From positions 1-7,489 of the forward strand of contig JBOFSR010000029.1 in NCBI GenBank assembly GCA_051651645.1: 7,489 nucleotides of DNA, read 5' to 3'. Made by a program: the position numbers and the translations under genes. The DNA comes from JBOFSR01 sp051651645. Lineage in GTDB: Bacteria > Spirochaetota > Spirochaetia > Treponematales > Treponemataceae. The notes beneath the pieces were generated by a model that made no database searches, was not told where the DNA came from, and worked only from the letters and a program-made list of their open reading frames with translations. Shown here piece by piece: positions 1-5,818 of this stretch (positions are counted from its first letter, which is position 1; every line of letters begins with the position of its first letter).

Positions 1-212
1 ATCCAAATAAAGATCTTGGCAAGTGGATTTTGAGAAAAGTTTTACAATTAAAAGAAGGTGAACTTGTGACATACCAAAAACTAGAAGCACTGGGCATTGA
101 TAGTGTTCGTATTGATAAAATTGATTCCGTAACGTATGACATAAATTTTGCTAAAATAGGTTCGTATCAACAGTTTGAAGAGAAGTATATGCAAAGCAAA
201 AGATCTACGTAA
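1..212 (+). CDS. C-terminal fragment, probable PLD-type (NgoFVII-like) restriction endonuclease
   Basis: The frame is open from the left edge (first whole codon at 3) to TAA at 210-212, giving about 69 residues; the true start lies outside the window. An internal TTG at 30 should not be taken as a start. The visible part reads as a leucine-rich helix (LGKWILRKVLQL), then ELVTYQKLEALGIDSVRIDKI, then a strand TYDINFAKIG. From memory, this layout (helix, 'G-x-x-V/L-T-x-x-x-L-x-x-x-G-x-D-S-V', then 'x-Y-x-I-x-F') resembles the C-terminal recognition domain of phospholipase-D-type restriction enzymes of the NgoFVII group. The nuclease domain itself is not visible, so the catalytic type cannot be checked. 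The last residues (KRST) run directly into transposase-derived DNA, so the natural C-terminus may be altered. Other DNA-binding proteins with a similar tail are possible. Confidence 0.45.
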   Translation, partial: PNKDLGKWILRKVLQLKEGELVTYQKLEALGIDSVRIDKIDSVTYDINFAKIGSYQQFEEKYMQSKRST

Positions 213-222
213 AAAAAGTCTT

Positions 223-676
223 GTTGATTAAAGAAAAATATTTTGGAAAAACTCGAAAAGGGCGAGGTGGTGCGGATAAAATTCCTATTTTTTGATTACT
301 AAAATATGATTGAAATCTTTATACATGCATCGCAAACAACACAACCACAGACACTTTACACTCTATCATTAATGAAAAGGTTGGTCCAAACAGGATTGTC
401 TATAGTAATTCATATGTAAGTTATAGCAAGCTCAAAGAGAGTAGATTTAAGTATGAGAGAATTAATCACAGTAAAAATTTTACAAAAATGAAGAATCATA
501 TTAATGGCATTGAAAACTTTTTGAATCAAGCCAAGAGACACTTGCACAAATTTAATAGTGTTCCAAAAGAACATTTTCATTTATACATTCGAGAATGTGA
601 ATGGAGATTTAACAACAAGGGAGTTGCAAACCAAATACAAATAATTTATAATTTAGCTAAAAAGGATCTGTTTTAA
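223..676 (+). pseudogene. IS1595-family transposase remnant (DDE_Tnp_IS1595 domain, C-terminal part)
   Basis: One frame from 233 to 676 reads EKYFGKTRKGRGGADKIPIF, stop, LLKYD, stop, then runs open to TAA at 674-676. It contains RINHSKNF, NHINGIENF, AKRHLHKFNSVPKEHF and ECEWRFNNKG, which are hallmark blocks of the IS1595 transposase core. The TGA at 293-295 falls where family members have Gly in 'PVFGLLKR', so GGA to TGA is the likely change; a second TGA is at 311-313. The expected 'VDESYFGG' is split: GTT GAT (223-228) and GAA (233-235) are separated by an extra TAAA, a frameshift at the first catalytic Asp. The second catalytic Asp (family 'VYTD') appears here as VYSN. The element is therefore dead on several counts and would depend on another copy to move. 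The open part from ATG 488 is not likely to be an independent gene. Confidence 0.85.
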
Positions 677-1272
677 CTTATCTGGTATAGCCCCATTTTT
701 TTAATCATATCTCGCACAGATTTATGACGATAAATAGTTTTAGGGATTATTAAAATTCCGGGCTGAAGTATTTTCAAATCTTCCTCCACGTAGGCAAAAG
801 ATTTTTCTAATTTATTTAAATCCTTTGCATAATCAATATTTTTTGAACCCGTTTTTATTGAAAATTTACAAAAATTATCAACAGCAATATTCTCAATAAA
901 TTCATAAGGAGTGGTGTATTTTAACTCCTCATTCAATTTTTCCAAAATATACGCCGCACAAATTAACAAAGAGCCATCATTTATAGGTGCAATATGTATG
1001 TTAGGAAAAAAAGAAGTTTTACTTTCTTTAATTTTTCTTCTATTTATCGCAAGCTCATCATTTTCAAATTTATCTATGCTTTTGTCAGATTTTTCATAAT
1101 AAGTCAAATTTTCAGCACTGGCGTATACAAGCAGCCTTGTTTTTTCATAGTTTTTCCCAACAAATGGAATCGCAGGATGAATATTCTCATCTACAGTTTT
1201 TTTTCTTGCTGCCCAATGAGGATTTTGTTTGTCTTCGCTAAAGATTTTTTTTATATTTTTCGCGTAAATCAT
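673..1272 (-). CDS. Possible uracil-DNA-glycosylase-fold protein, 3' end truncated by IS and possible 5' frameshift
   Basis: The product is 199 residues from ATG at 1272-1270. I do not recognise a named gene. The order of elements is loosely that of the UDG superfamily: an N-terminal NPHWAARK segment, PAIPFVGKNYEKTRLLVYASAEN (a strand followed by a loop), FPNIHIAPINDGSLL, IAVDNFCKFSIKTG, and a late strand LKILQPGILIIPKTIYRHK. No canonical catalytic motif is certain. The 3' end is abnormal: the last seven residues (GLYQIS after Met, then TAA at 675-673) are encoded by the inverted repeat of the adjoining IS, so the native C-terminus has been lost. The 5' end is also doubtful: a better start with GAAGGA five bases upstream lies at 1288-1286 in another frame, and an A8 run (1252-1245 on the minus strand) separates the frames. 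The gene lies about 45 bases behind the Fic-like gene, probably in one operon. Confidence 0.6.
   Translation of the reverse strand: MIYAKNIKKIFSEDKQNPHWAARKKTVDENIHPAIPFVGKNYEKTRLLVYASAENLTYYEKSDKSIDKFENDELAINRRKIKESKTSFFPNIHIAPINDGSLLICAAYILEKLNEELKYTTPYEFIENIAVDNFCKFSIKTGSKNIDYAKDLNKLEKSFAYVEEDLKILQPGILIIPKTIYRHKSVRDMIKKMGLYQIS
678..694 (-). repeat. Right terminal inverted repeat of the IS1595-like element
   Basis: Read from outside inward on the minus strand, this is GGGGCTATACCAGATAA, matching the usual GGGGCT... form of IS1595/IS1016-type ends. It lies immediately after the transposase stop, as expected. The same bases encode the final residues of the leftward gene ending at 673, so the repeat marks the junction between the element and that gene. 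No second copy is visible in the window. Confidence 0.65.
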
Positions 1273-1332
1273 CTTTGTAGACTTTCATTTTAATCCTTCA
1301 AAATTATTTTCATAAAATTACTATTACGTTCC

Positions 1333-2292
1333 TTAGCTACCAATAATGCTTTGGATGTGTTTGTTTTTTTTGATGTCGTCAAAGGTTTCTGTCATAAGGC
1401 TGTTTACAAAAATTTTATCTTTGCCCAATTTAATTTCGTGCAGTAAATTAAGGTCAACCAGTTTTGCTAAAAATCGAGCGGTTTTGTCGCGTTTCCATGC
1501 AAGATTATTCATCACGGTGGTGATATTAATCACAGGCCACTGAAAAATTTCGGAAAATAAATTTTTGCTCAAAAAAAGCTTTTCTAAGTACTGATCGTTA
1601 TTAATCAGTTTTACCGCAGCATTGCATTTGCTATTATATATGAGCAAAACGGCACTTCCAACGCTACAAATTTGCTGAAAATTATATAAAAAAAATAAAA
1701 TATTTTCTTCGGTCATCTGATTTTTATAATCATGCGAGGCGTGGGCAAATAAATACATAAAATTTTCAGGATAGAGCAAAGGATGATCTAAAAATCCCAG
1801 CGAATGCATCGCAAAAATATCTACAATCCGCAGAAAATTATTTTTCTCGTCAAAGGGCGGAAGCGTTTTTGAAAACACCAGATGAAAAATTAATTGTTTA
1901 ATAATTGGATCATGATTTGTTTGATTTATAAATATGATTGCATGCTGGAGCGTGGTTTTCACCTGCTCAGAAAGCTTAATTTTTTCCTCCGAGATTGCAC
2001 AAACGCCCTCTTCGATTGTTTTGCTATTTAATGGCTTTTCCCACAACGATTTAATCAAATGAATTTCTTTAAAAGAGCTAGAAACATCAAGGGATTTTAA
2101 AAGTTCGTAGTTTTCATGAAATTTTTCGGTAACAAGAATGTTCAAAAAAAGATCCGCATTAGGAAAGCGATAACACGTACCCTGCAACTGCAATAAAAGC
2201 TGCCACGATTTATTGAGTTGCCTTAAAACGTCCATAGAACAAAGACTTTCAACTCGCTCAGATAAATTTTCAAGATCTTTTATAGAAAGCAT
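1333..2292 (-). CDS. Fic/DOC-like protein with a degenerate catalytic loop
   Basis: The product is 319 residues, close to the usual 300-380 of Fic_N-Fic proteins. The order fits that class. Residues about 45-80 resemble the Fic_N region and contain S72-x3-E76-I, near the (S/T)xxxE(G/N) inhibitory motif. A helical core spans about 115-205. A C-terminal winged-helix segment spans about 255-300 (AWKRDKTARFLAKLVDLNLL...), as in many Fic proteins. The stretch after the loop, GFLDHPLLYPENF, matches the 'G-x-L-x-x-P-x-L-Y-x-S' block of the family. The loop itself (144-155) is LPPFDEKNNFLR where HPFxDGNGRxxR is expected: His to Leu, the first Asn to Lys and the first Arg to Asn, with the last Arg kept. 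AMP-transferase activity is therefore unlikely. The ATG is preceded by AAGGA (2304-2300) at seven bases. It is the first gene of a leftward operon. Confidence 0.55.
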   Translation of the reverse strand: MLSIKDLENLSERVESLCSMDVLRQLNKSWQLLLQLQGTCYRFPNADLFLNILVTEKFHENYELLKSLDVSSSFKEIHLIKSLWEKPLNSKTIEEGVCAISEEKIKLSEQVKTTLQHAIIFINQTNHDPIIKQLIFHLVFSKTLPPFDEKNNFLRIVDIFAMHSLGFLDHPLLYPENFMYLFAHASHDYKNQMTEENILFFLYNFQQICSVGSAVLLIYNSKCNAAVKLINNDQYLEKLFLSKNLFSEIFQWPVINITTVMNNLAWKRDKTARFLAKLVDLNLLHEIKLGKDKIFVNSLMTETFDDIKKNKHIQSIIGS

Positions 2293-2321
2293 TTACGAAT
2301 CCTTTTTTTTGATTTTAATTA

Positions 2322-2351
2322 ACTATAGAGCATTTTGTGTAGATGTGTCAA
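2322..2351 (-). promoter_or_regulatory. Sigma-70-type promoter of the leftward Fic-like operon
   Basis: On the minus strand a perfect -35 TTGACA (2351-2346) is followed by an 18-base spacer and a -10 TATAGT (2327-2322, five of six consensus bases). Transcription would begin near 2315, leaving a short leader of about 22 bases with AAGGA before ATG 2292. This is the best match to consensus in the window. Confidence 0.72.
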
Positions 2352-2484
2352 TGTTGTGAATGATTACAAGATAAATATATTCTTTTTGTCTTGTGAGTTG
2401 AATGGTTATAAATAATGAAAAATCAATTATTTGCTGAGAGATGTATTTCTTCTCGTTTTTATACAAGATTTTTTATGCAAAAAA

Positions 2485-2513
2485 TGCTTGTGTTTAGTTC
2501 TGTTTTGTATTAT
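2485..2513 (+). promoter_or_regulatory. Candidate promoter of the FAD oxidoreductase gene
   Basis: A -10-like TATTAT at 2508-2513 lies 17 bases after a poor -35 (TGCTTG, 2485-2490). A start near 2520 would leave a short leader containing TGGAGG. An alternative further upstream is TTGTCT (2386-2391) with TATAAA (2407-2412) at 15 bases. The rest of the 250-base divergent intergenic region (2293-2543) is A+T-rich and shows no gene. Confidence 0.35.
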
Positions 2514-2543
2514 CATTACAGTTAGATTTTTACTGGAGGTTTT

Positions 2544-4160
2544 ATGAAAGCAAACTACGATGTGATTATTATCGGTGCAGGTTTGGGCGGGCTTACCACT
2601 GGTGCAACGCTTGCAAAAAAGGGTAAAAAAGTCCTTGTGCTTGAGCAGCATTTTATTCCTGGTGGCTCAGCAACGATTTTTGAACGAAAGGGCATTAAAT
2701 GCGAAGTCGGCCTTCATGAAATGGATTGGGGCACAAAAGATCCTGATATGAAAGGTATTGTTTTTAAAAAGCTTGGACTTGACACGTTGCCACTCGTAAA
2801 ACTTCCTGAGGCATGGCGGATTAAAACAGAAAAGGCTGAGTACACAATTCCGCATGGACGAAAAAATGTTATAAAATATTTAAGTGATCTTTTTCCAGAA
2901 GAGAAAAAAGGAATAAAGAAATATTTTTCCAGTATGAAATGGGCAATTGGGGTAAATCAAGCGTTTCCGAATGATTTAAATCCACTGCAATTTCTTTTAT
3001 TTCCTATTTTGAAATTGCCTGCCGTAATCCAAAATATGATTGAAAAAGCCTCCGTTGGTCAAAAATTTGATCAGTTTTTTAAATCAAATGAATTAAAAAA
3101 TATTTTGAATGCAAATATTGCGTATTACTCTGATGATCCGTACGAATTTTCATGGTATTATCACTCAGCGGCACAGTATAGTTACTATAATAGTGCGGTG
3201 TACGTAAAAGGCGGAAGCCAAGTGCTGTCAAATGCATTGGCAAAAATTATTACCGACAATGGGGGCGAAGTTCGTCTCAATGCAGATGTCAAAAAAATTG
3301 AAGTTGCGGGAAAAACGGCGGTTGGCGTTTCCTACATGGATAAAAAATCGAAAGAAATGGTAAGCGAGTACGGAAAAAAAATTGTTGCAAATTGTTCCCC
3401 TGATAGCATTTTTAAAGGCGGAATGGTTTCTGCACGTTTTAGCGAGCCAAAAACCGAAAATCAAAAGCCAGCCAGCTCTTTGTGGACAGCATATTTGATT
3501 TCTAAGCAGCCGATTTCAAAAAAATATCCAAATATGGCGTACTCAACTTTTATAATGGATGACAAGCATATCAAACAGCCACAAGATGAAATGGGAGCGA
3601 TGCTTACCAAAAAACCAATTGAAGAGCGTCCCTTTGTTTTGGTTGATTATTCAACGATTGACGCGGGGTTGGTTCCAGAAGGCGACAACAGAGGATTTGC
3701 GGTTGCATGTGGCGTTTCAAACCTTGATGAATGGACGGTTGGCATTTCTAAAGAAGAATACAAGGCAAAAAAAGCAGCGTTTATCGAGCAGTTTTTAAAT
3801 CGACTTGAGGCGATGTATCCAGGATTTAAGGAAAATATTGAATATTCTGAGCTTTCAACGCCTAAAACGGCAGCGCGATATTTACGAACGCCTAATGGCA
3901 CGGCGTACGGCTATAAAAACAAAGGATTTTCAATGCTTAATAGGGCTCCTTTTAAGGCAACAAACATTAAAAACCTCCATTTTTCTGGTGCATGGACTTC
4001 ACCTGGCGGTGGATTTACGGGGGCAATTCTAGGCGGCTATTATACTGCGGTTGACATGCTTATGCCAATGAAGTGGCGAATTATTCTTGGTACCATTTTG
4101 TGTACTATTTCTTGTACCGCAATTTCAATGGGAATTAAAGCATTGCTTGGGAGTCATTAA
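2544..4160 (+). CDS. FAD-dependent oxidoreductase, phytoene desaturase / carotenoid isomerase / retinol saturase superfamily
   Basis: The product is 538 residues, a normal length for CrtI/CrtISO-like enzymes. The N-terminal Rossmann fold is clear: DVIIIGAGLGGLTTG (Gly11, 13, 15, 16), with acidic Glu34 ending the second strand (VLVLEQH), then PGG at 39-41. Near the C-terminus, residues about 480-503 carry the second FAD-contacting block, LHFSGAWTSPGGGFTGA. The family desaturates, isomerises or saturates polyenes and some other lipids with FAD bound; the substrate cannot be read from sequence. No carotenoid genes adjoin it, so a carotenoid role is not supported by context. After the conserved domain, residues about 510-533 form a hydrophobic helix that probably anchors the enzyme in the inner membrane. 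The ATG at 2544 follows GGAGG (2535-2539) by four bases. The gene appears to be transcribed alone, divergent from the Fic-like operon. Confidence 0.88.
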   Translation: MKANYDVIIIGAGLGGLTTGATLAKKGKKVLVLEQHFIPGGSATIFERKGIKCEVGLHEMDWGTKDPDMKGIVFKKLGLDTLPLVKLPEAWRIKTEKAEYTIPHGRKNVIKYLSDLFPEEKKGIKKYFSSMKWAIGVNQAFPNDLNPLQFLLFPILKLPAVIQNMIEKASVGQKFDQFFKSNELKNILNANIAYYSDDPYEFSWYYHSAAQYSYYNSAVYVKGGSQVLSNALAKIITDNGGEVRLNADVKKIEVAGKTAVGVSYMDKKSKEMVSEYGKKIVANCSPDSIFKGGMVSARFSEPKTENQKPASSLWTAYLISKQPISKKYPNMAYSTFIMDDKHIKQPQDEMGAMLTKKPIEERPFVLVDYSTIDAGLVPEGDNRGFAVACGVSNLDEWTVGISKEEYKAKKAAFIEQFLNRLEAMYPGFKENIEYSELSTPKTAARYLRTPNGTAYGYKNKGFSMLNRAPFKATNIKNLHFSGAWTSPGGGFTGAILGGYYTAVDMLMPMKWRIILGTILCTISCTAISMGIKALLGSH

Positions 4161-4177
4161 ACGTTTGTAATGGTGCT

Positions 4178-4273
4178 GCGTTAGGGATTGGCGTGGTATA
4201 CTTTTTGTCTTGCTTTGCAAGATAAAAAGATACAAACAGAAAGCCCGACGGTTTGCAAAACCGTAACGCCCAA
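4178..4273 (+). promoter_or_regulatory. Structured intergenic element, possible three-way-junction leader
   Basis: Three nested inverted repeats lie between the oxidoreductase and the outer-membrane gene. A closing stem pairs GGCGT (4190-4194) with ACGCC (4266-4270). A long stem has 13 pairs (4201-4213 with 4217-4229, one G-U) on a TTT loop, extended by GTAT/ATAC (4196-4199, 4230-4233) around a bulged A. A third stem pairs ACGGTTT (4248-4254) with AAACCGT (4258-4264). GCGTTA (4178-4183) can pair instead with TAACGC (4264-4269), competing with the closing stem. I match it to no known riboswitch class. There is no T-run after the stems, so a simple intrinsic terminator is not shown. Confidence 0.4.
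4194..4202 (+). promoter_or_regulatory. Candidate extended -10 promoter for the envelope gene pair
   Basis: TGGTATACT fits an extended -10 (TG, one base, TATACT); no convincing -35 is seen. Transcription would start near 4209, inside the long hairpin, so this promoter and the full folded leader cannot both be used on one transcript. A TATAAT at 4285-4290 touches the ATG and is too close to serve as a promoter for translation from that ATG. Confidence 0.3.
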
Positions 4274-4290
4274 AGTAAAGAGGTTATAAT

Positions 4291-5217
4291 ATGAAGCTTT
4301 TGAGATTTTTGATTTTTTTTAGTATGATTTCGGCGGTGGGATTTTCGCAAGAGGCACAAGAGTCGCAGGCGGAGAAAAAAACGGAAACGATTACGATTCG
4401 GCCATTTAACTCGACGGCGGATGAGGGTTTTTATTGGGACAACGCTTTTCGTGGGCGCTGGAGTCCGTTTGGGGCGGCGTATCGAACGAAAATTTATTAT
4501 CGGGATGCACTGATGCGGGATAAAAACTCGTTTTGGTTTGCAAACTCGGCATGGGAAGCGGGCATTGAGCAAGAAATTTCTTCGGGAAGTCGTACTTCAG
4601 CGTTCATTTTCTGGCAACCGATTATCGCTGTGAACTTTTTGGCTAAAGTTGGCTATTTTCATGATTTTGTCGGCTATGCACTTTTAAATGACGCAAACGA
4701 CGATTATAGTCATGCCTTACCGCCATTTACAGGCCTTAATCCTTTGACGCGAAAGCCCGTTCGCTCAACAGGACGAGGTATGCTGGAGCTCGAGTTTTCG
4801 CCGACTTTTACCTTTGGCGGAAAGCTTGGTAATGGAATGCTTGCACTGATTTATAATCCGAGTGCTTTTTATCTGCATAATTTTGGCGTCGCTGCAGATA
4901 CGTACTATTTGCACAATCGCGAAGTGATTGTCCTTAAAGGGCGTGATGTATTTTTTCGCCATGATATAAAGCTTGGCTATGCATTTTCTGGCACGGGAAT
5001 GAGCGTTGCGATAACGGGATTGCTTGAGCATGTGGCGTCGACAGGCGGAGTGTTTCGCGGCGGATTTTTTGGATCATTCAGTTATGAAAACGCGTTAAGG
5101 CGATTTTCAAATTTTGTGCCGTTTTTTCGTGGACAAGCGGGCGTTGTTGTGCATGATCATTACATGAATCAATTTTTTGCACTGCAAGTAGACACAGGTC
5201 TTAAATATAAATTTTAA
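4291..5217 (+). CDS. Probable outer-membrane beta-barrel protein
   Basis: The product is 308 residues and I recognise no named family. Residues 1-19 look like a signal peptide (MKLLRF, a hydrophobic core, AVGFS before QEA). The mature part starts with a charged Gln/Glu/Lys linker (about 20-34). It then shows alternating hydrophobic and polar strands rich in Tyr, Phe and Gly (SAFIFWQPIIAVNF, MLELEFSPTFTFGG, FFRHDIKLGYAFSG) and ends in LKYKF. A terminal Phe at the end of an amphipathic strand is typical of outer-membrane barrels. There are no cysteines, and there is no lipobox. The start is supported by AAAGAGG (4277-4283) seven bases upstream. The reading frame looks visibly richer in G and C than the flanking genes. 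It is followed by the DUF2147 gene after 27 bases, so the two are probably one envelope operon. Transport and structural roles are both possible. Confidence 0.72.
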   Translation: MKLLRFLIFFSMISAVGFSQEAQESQAEKKTETITIRPFNSTADEGFYWDNAFRGRWSPFGAAYRTKIYYRDALMRDKNSFWFANSAWEAGIEQEISSGSRTSAFIFWQPIIAVNFLAKVGYFHDFVGYALLNDANDDYSHALPPFTGLNPLTRKPVRSTGRGMLELEFSPTFTFGGKLGNGMLALIYNPSAFYLHNFGVAADTYYLHNREVIVLKGRDVFFRHDIKLGYAFSGTGMSVAITGLLEHVASTGGVFRGGFFGSFSYENALRRFSNFVPFFRGQAGVVVHDHYMNQFFALQVDTGLKYKF

Positions 5218-5244
5218 ATTACGAGTAACAGTTAAGGAGTTTTT

Positions 5245-5763
5245 ATGATTAAAAAAGCATTATTTATCGTTTTTTGTTTGTTTGGAGGGCTTGCATTTTC
5301 ACTTTCAAGTGACGACATTGTAGGAATTTGGTATTTGCCAAAAGATAAAAACGGCAATATTCCTGTTGCAGAGATTTTTGAAAAAAATGGCAAATTCTAT
5401 GCGGTGGGTTTTATTTTTCAAGACTTGGTTGTTAGTGATGCCAAAGATGTGAATAATACTGACGTGCGTTTGCAAAATCGATTAATGCGTGAAGTGATTA
5501 TTGTTAATGAAATTGAGATTGTAAAAAATAATCTTGCAAATGGCGAGATTTATAATCCAGAAAACGGCAAATACTTTTTTTTGAAAGGCAGCCTTTCTGA
5601 GGAAAAAAATACAATTTCATGGCGAGCAACTACTGATAAAACTGGATTATTTGGCGTAAATATTGTGTGGACAAAATCCCCAGACCCACAACGCTATGAG
5701 CCGTATCGATTAAGCCGTGAAAAACGAGAAGCCATCATTCCCGCTACACGAATGAAAAAGTAA
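5245..5763 (+). CDS. DUF2147 domain protein, exported
   Basis: The product is 172 residues. A signal peptide covers about 1-19 (MIKKALFIVF, then GGLAFS). The mature protein begins DDIVGIWYLP, followed by VAEIFEKNGKFYAVGF, RLQNRLMREVIIV, NGEIYNPENGKYF (99-110) and a final FGVNIVWTKSP. This order, with an early G-I/T-W, the 'G-x-I-Y-x-P-x-x-G-K' block and a closing W-x-K/R strand, is the pattern of DUF2147, a small periplasmic beta-rich family of unknown biochemical function. An AAGGAG site (5234-5239) stands five bases before ATG. It is probably co-transcribed with the beta-barrel gene just upstream and may act with it in the envelope, which is an inference from position only. No terminator hairpin is evident after the stop. 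Confidence 0.82.
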   Translation: MIKKALFIVFCLFGGLAFSLSSDDIVGIWYLPKDKNGNIPVAEIFEKNGKFYAVGFIFQDLVVSDAKDVNNTDVRLQNRLMREVIIVNEIEIVKNNLANGEIYNPENGKYFFLKGSLSEEKNTISWRATTDKTGLFGVNIVWTKSPDPQRYEPYRLSREKREAIIPATRMKK

Positions 5764-5780
5764 TAACGCCAATTTTAATA

Positions 5781-5809
5781 CTGACTAACAAAAAAAAATC
5801 TGCTACAAT
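5781..5809 (+). promoter_or_regulatory. Extended -10 promoter of the ECF transporter operon, implying a leaderless mRNA
   Basis: CTGACT (5781-5786, four of six bases of TTGACA) lies 17 bases before TACAAT (5804-5809), which has an upstream TG (5801-5802) in the extended -10 position. A start six to eight bases after the -10 falls at about 5816-5818, next to the ATG at 5819. No Shine-Dalgarno sequence precedes that ATG, which agrees with leaderless translation. Confidence 0.62.
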
Positions 5810-5818
5810 TTAGCCCGC

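Larger units (their letters stand above)
213..694 (+). mobile_element. Decayed IS1595-family insertion sequence, right half
   Basis: The segment comprises the 3' half of an IS1595-type transposase reading frame and, two bases after its stop, a sequence (678-694, TTATCTGGTATAGCCCC) of the kind that closes elements of this family, which begin or end with GGGGCT. The left half of the element, including the zinc-ribbon part of the transposase and the left inverted repeat, is absent. The preceding reading frame abuts it at about 213, which suggests a deletion or recombination. The left boundary is approximate. A possible 8-base target duplication partner, ATTTTTTT at 695-702, cannot be confirmed because the other copy is missing. 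Confidence 0.72.

Noticed and set aside
488..676. Independent 62-residue gene starting at ATG 488
   Set aside because: The residues are the conserved C-terminal block of the IS1595 transposase and the same frame extends upstream to 233 through two stops; the ATG has no ribosome site.
213..700. CRISPR array or tRNA gene in the left intergenic DNA
   Set aside because: There are no regularly spaced repeats and no cloverleaf; the stretch is explained by transposase coding remnants.
994..1293. Rightward 99-residue open frame rich in Phe and Ile
   Set aside because: It is antisense to the leftward UDG-like gene; its composition reflects the complement of Lys/Asn-rich codons.
4201..4233. Intrinsic terminator for the oxidoreductase gene
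   Set aside because: The stem is long but A+T-rich, and the bases after it on either strand are not a T-run, so only an inverted repeat is claimed.
4285..4290. TATAAT as a -10 element of the outer-membrane gene
   Set aside because: It touches the start codon, so transcription would begin inside the coding sequence; it more likely arises from the A+T-rich spacer after the AAAGAGG site.
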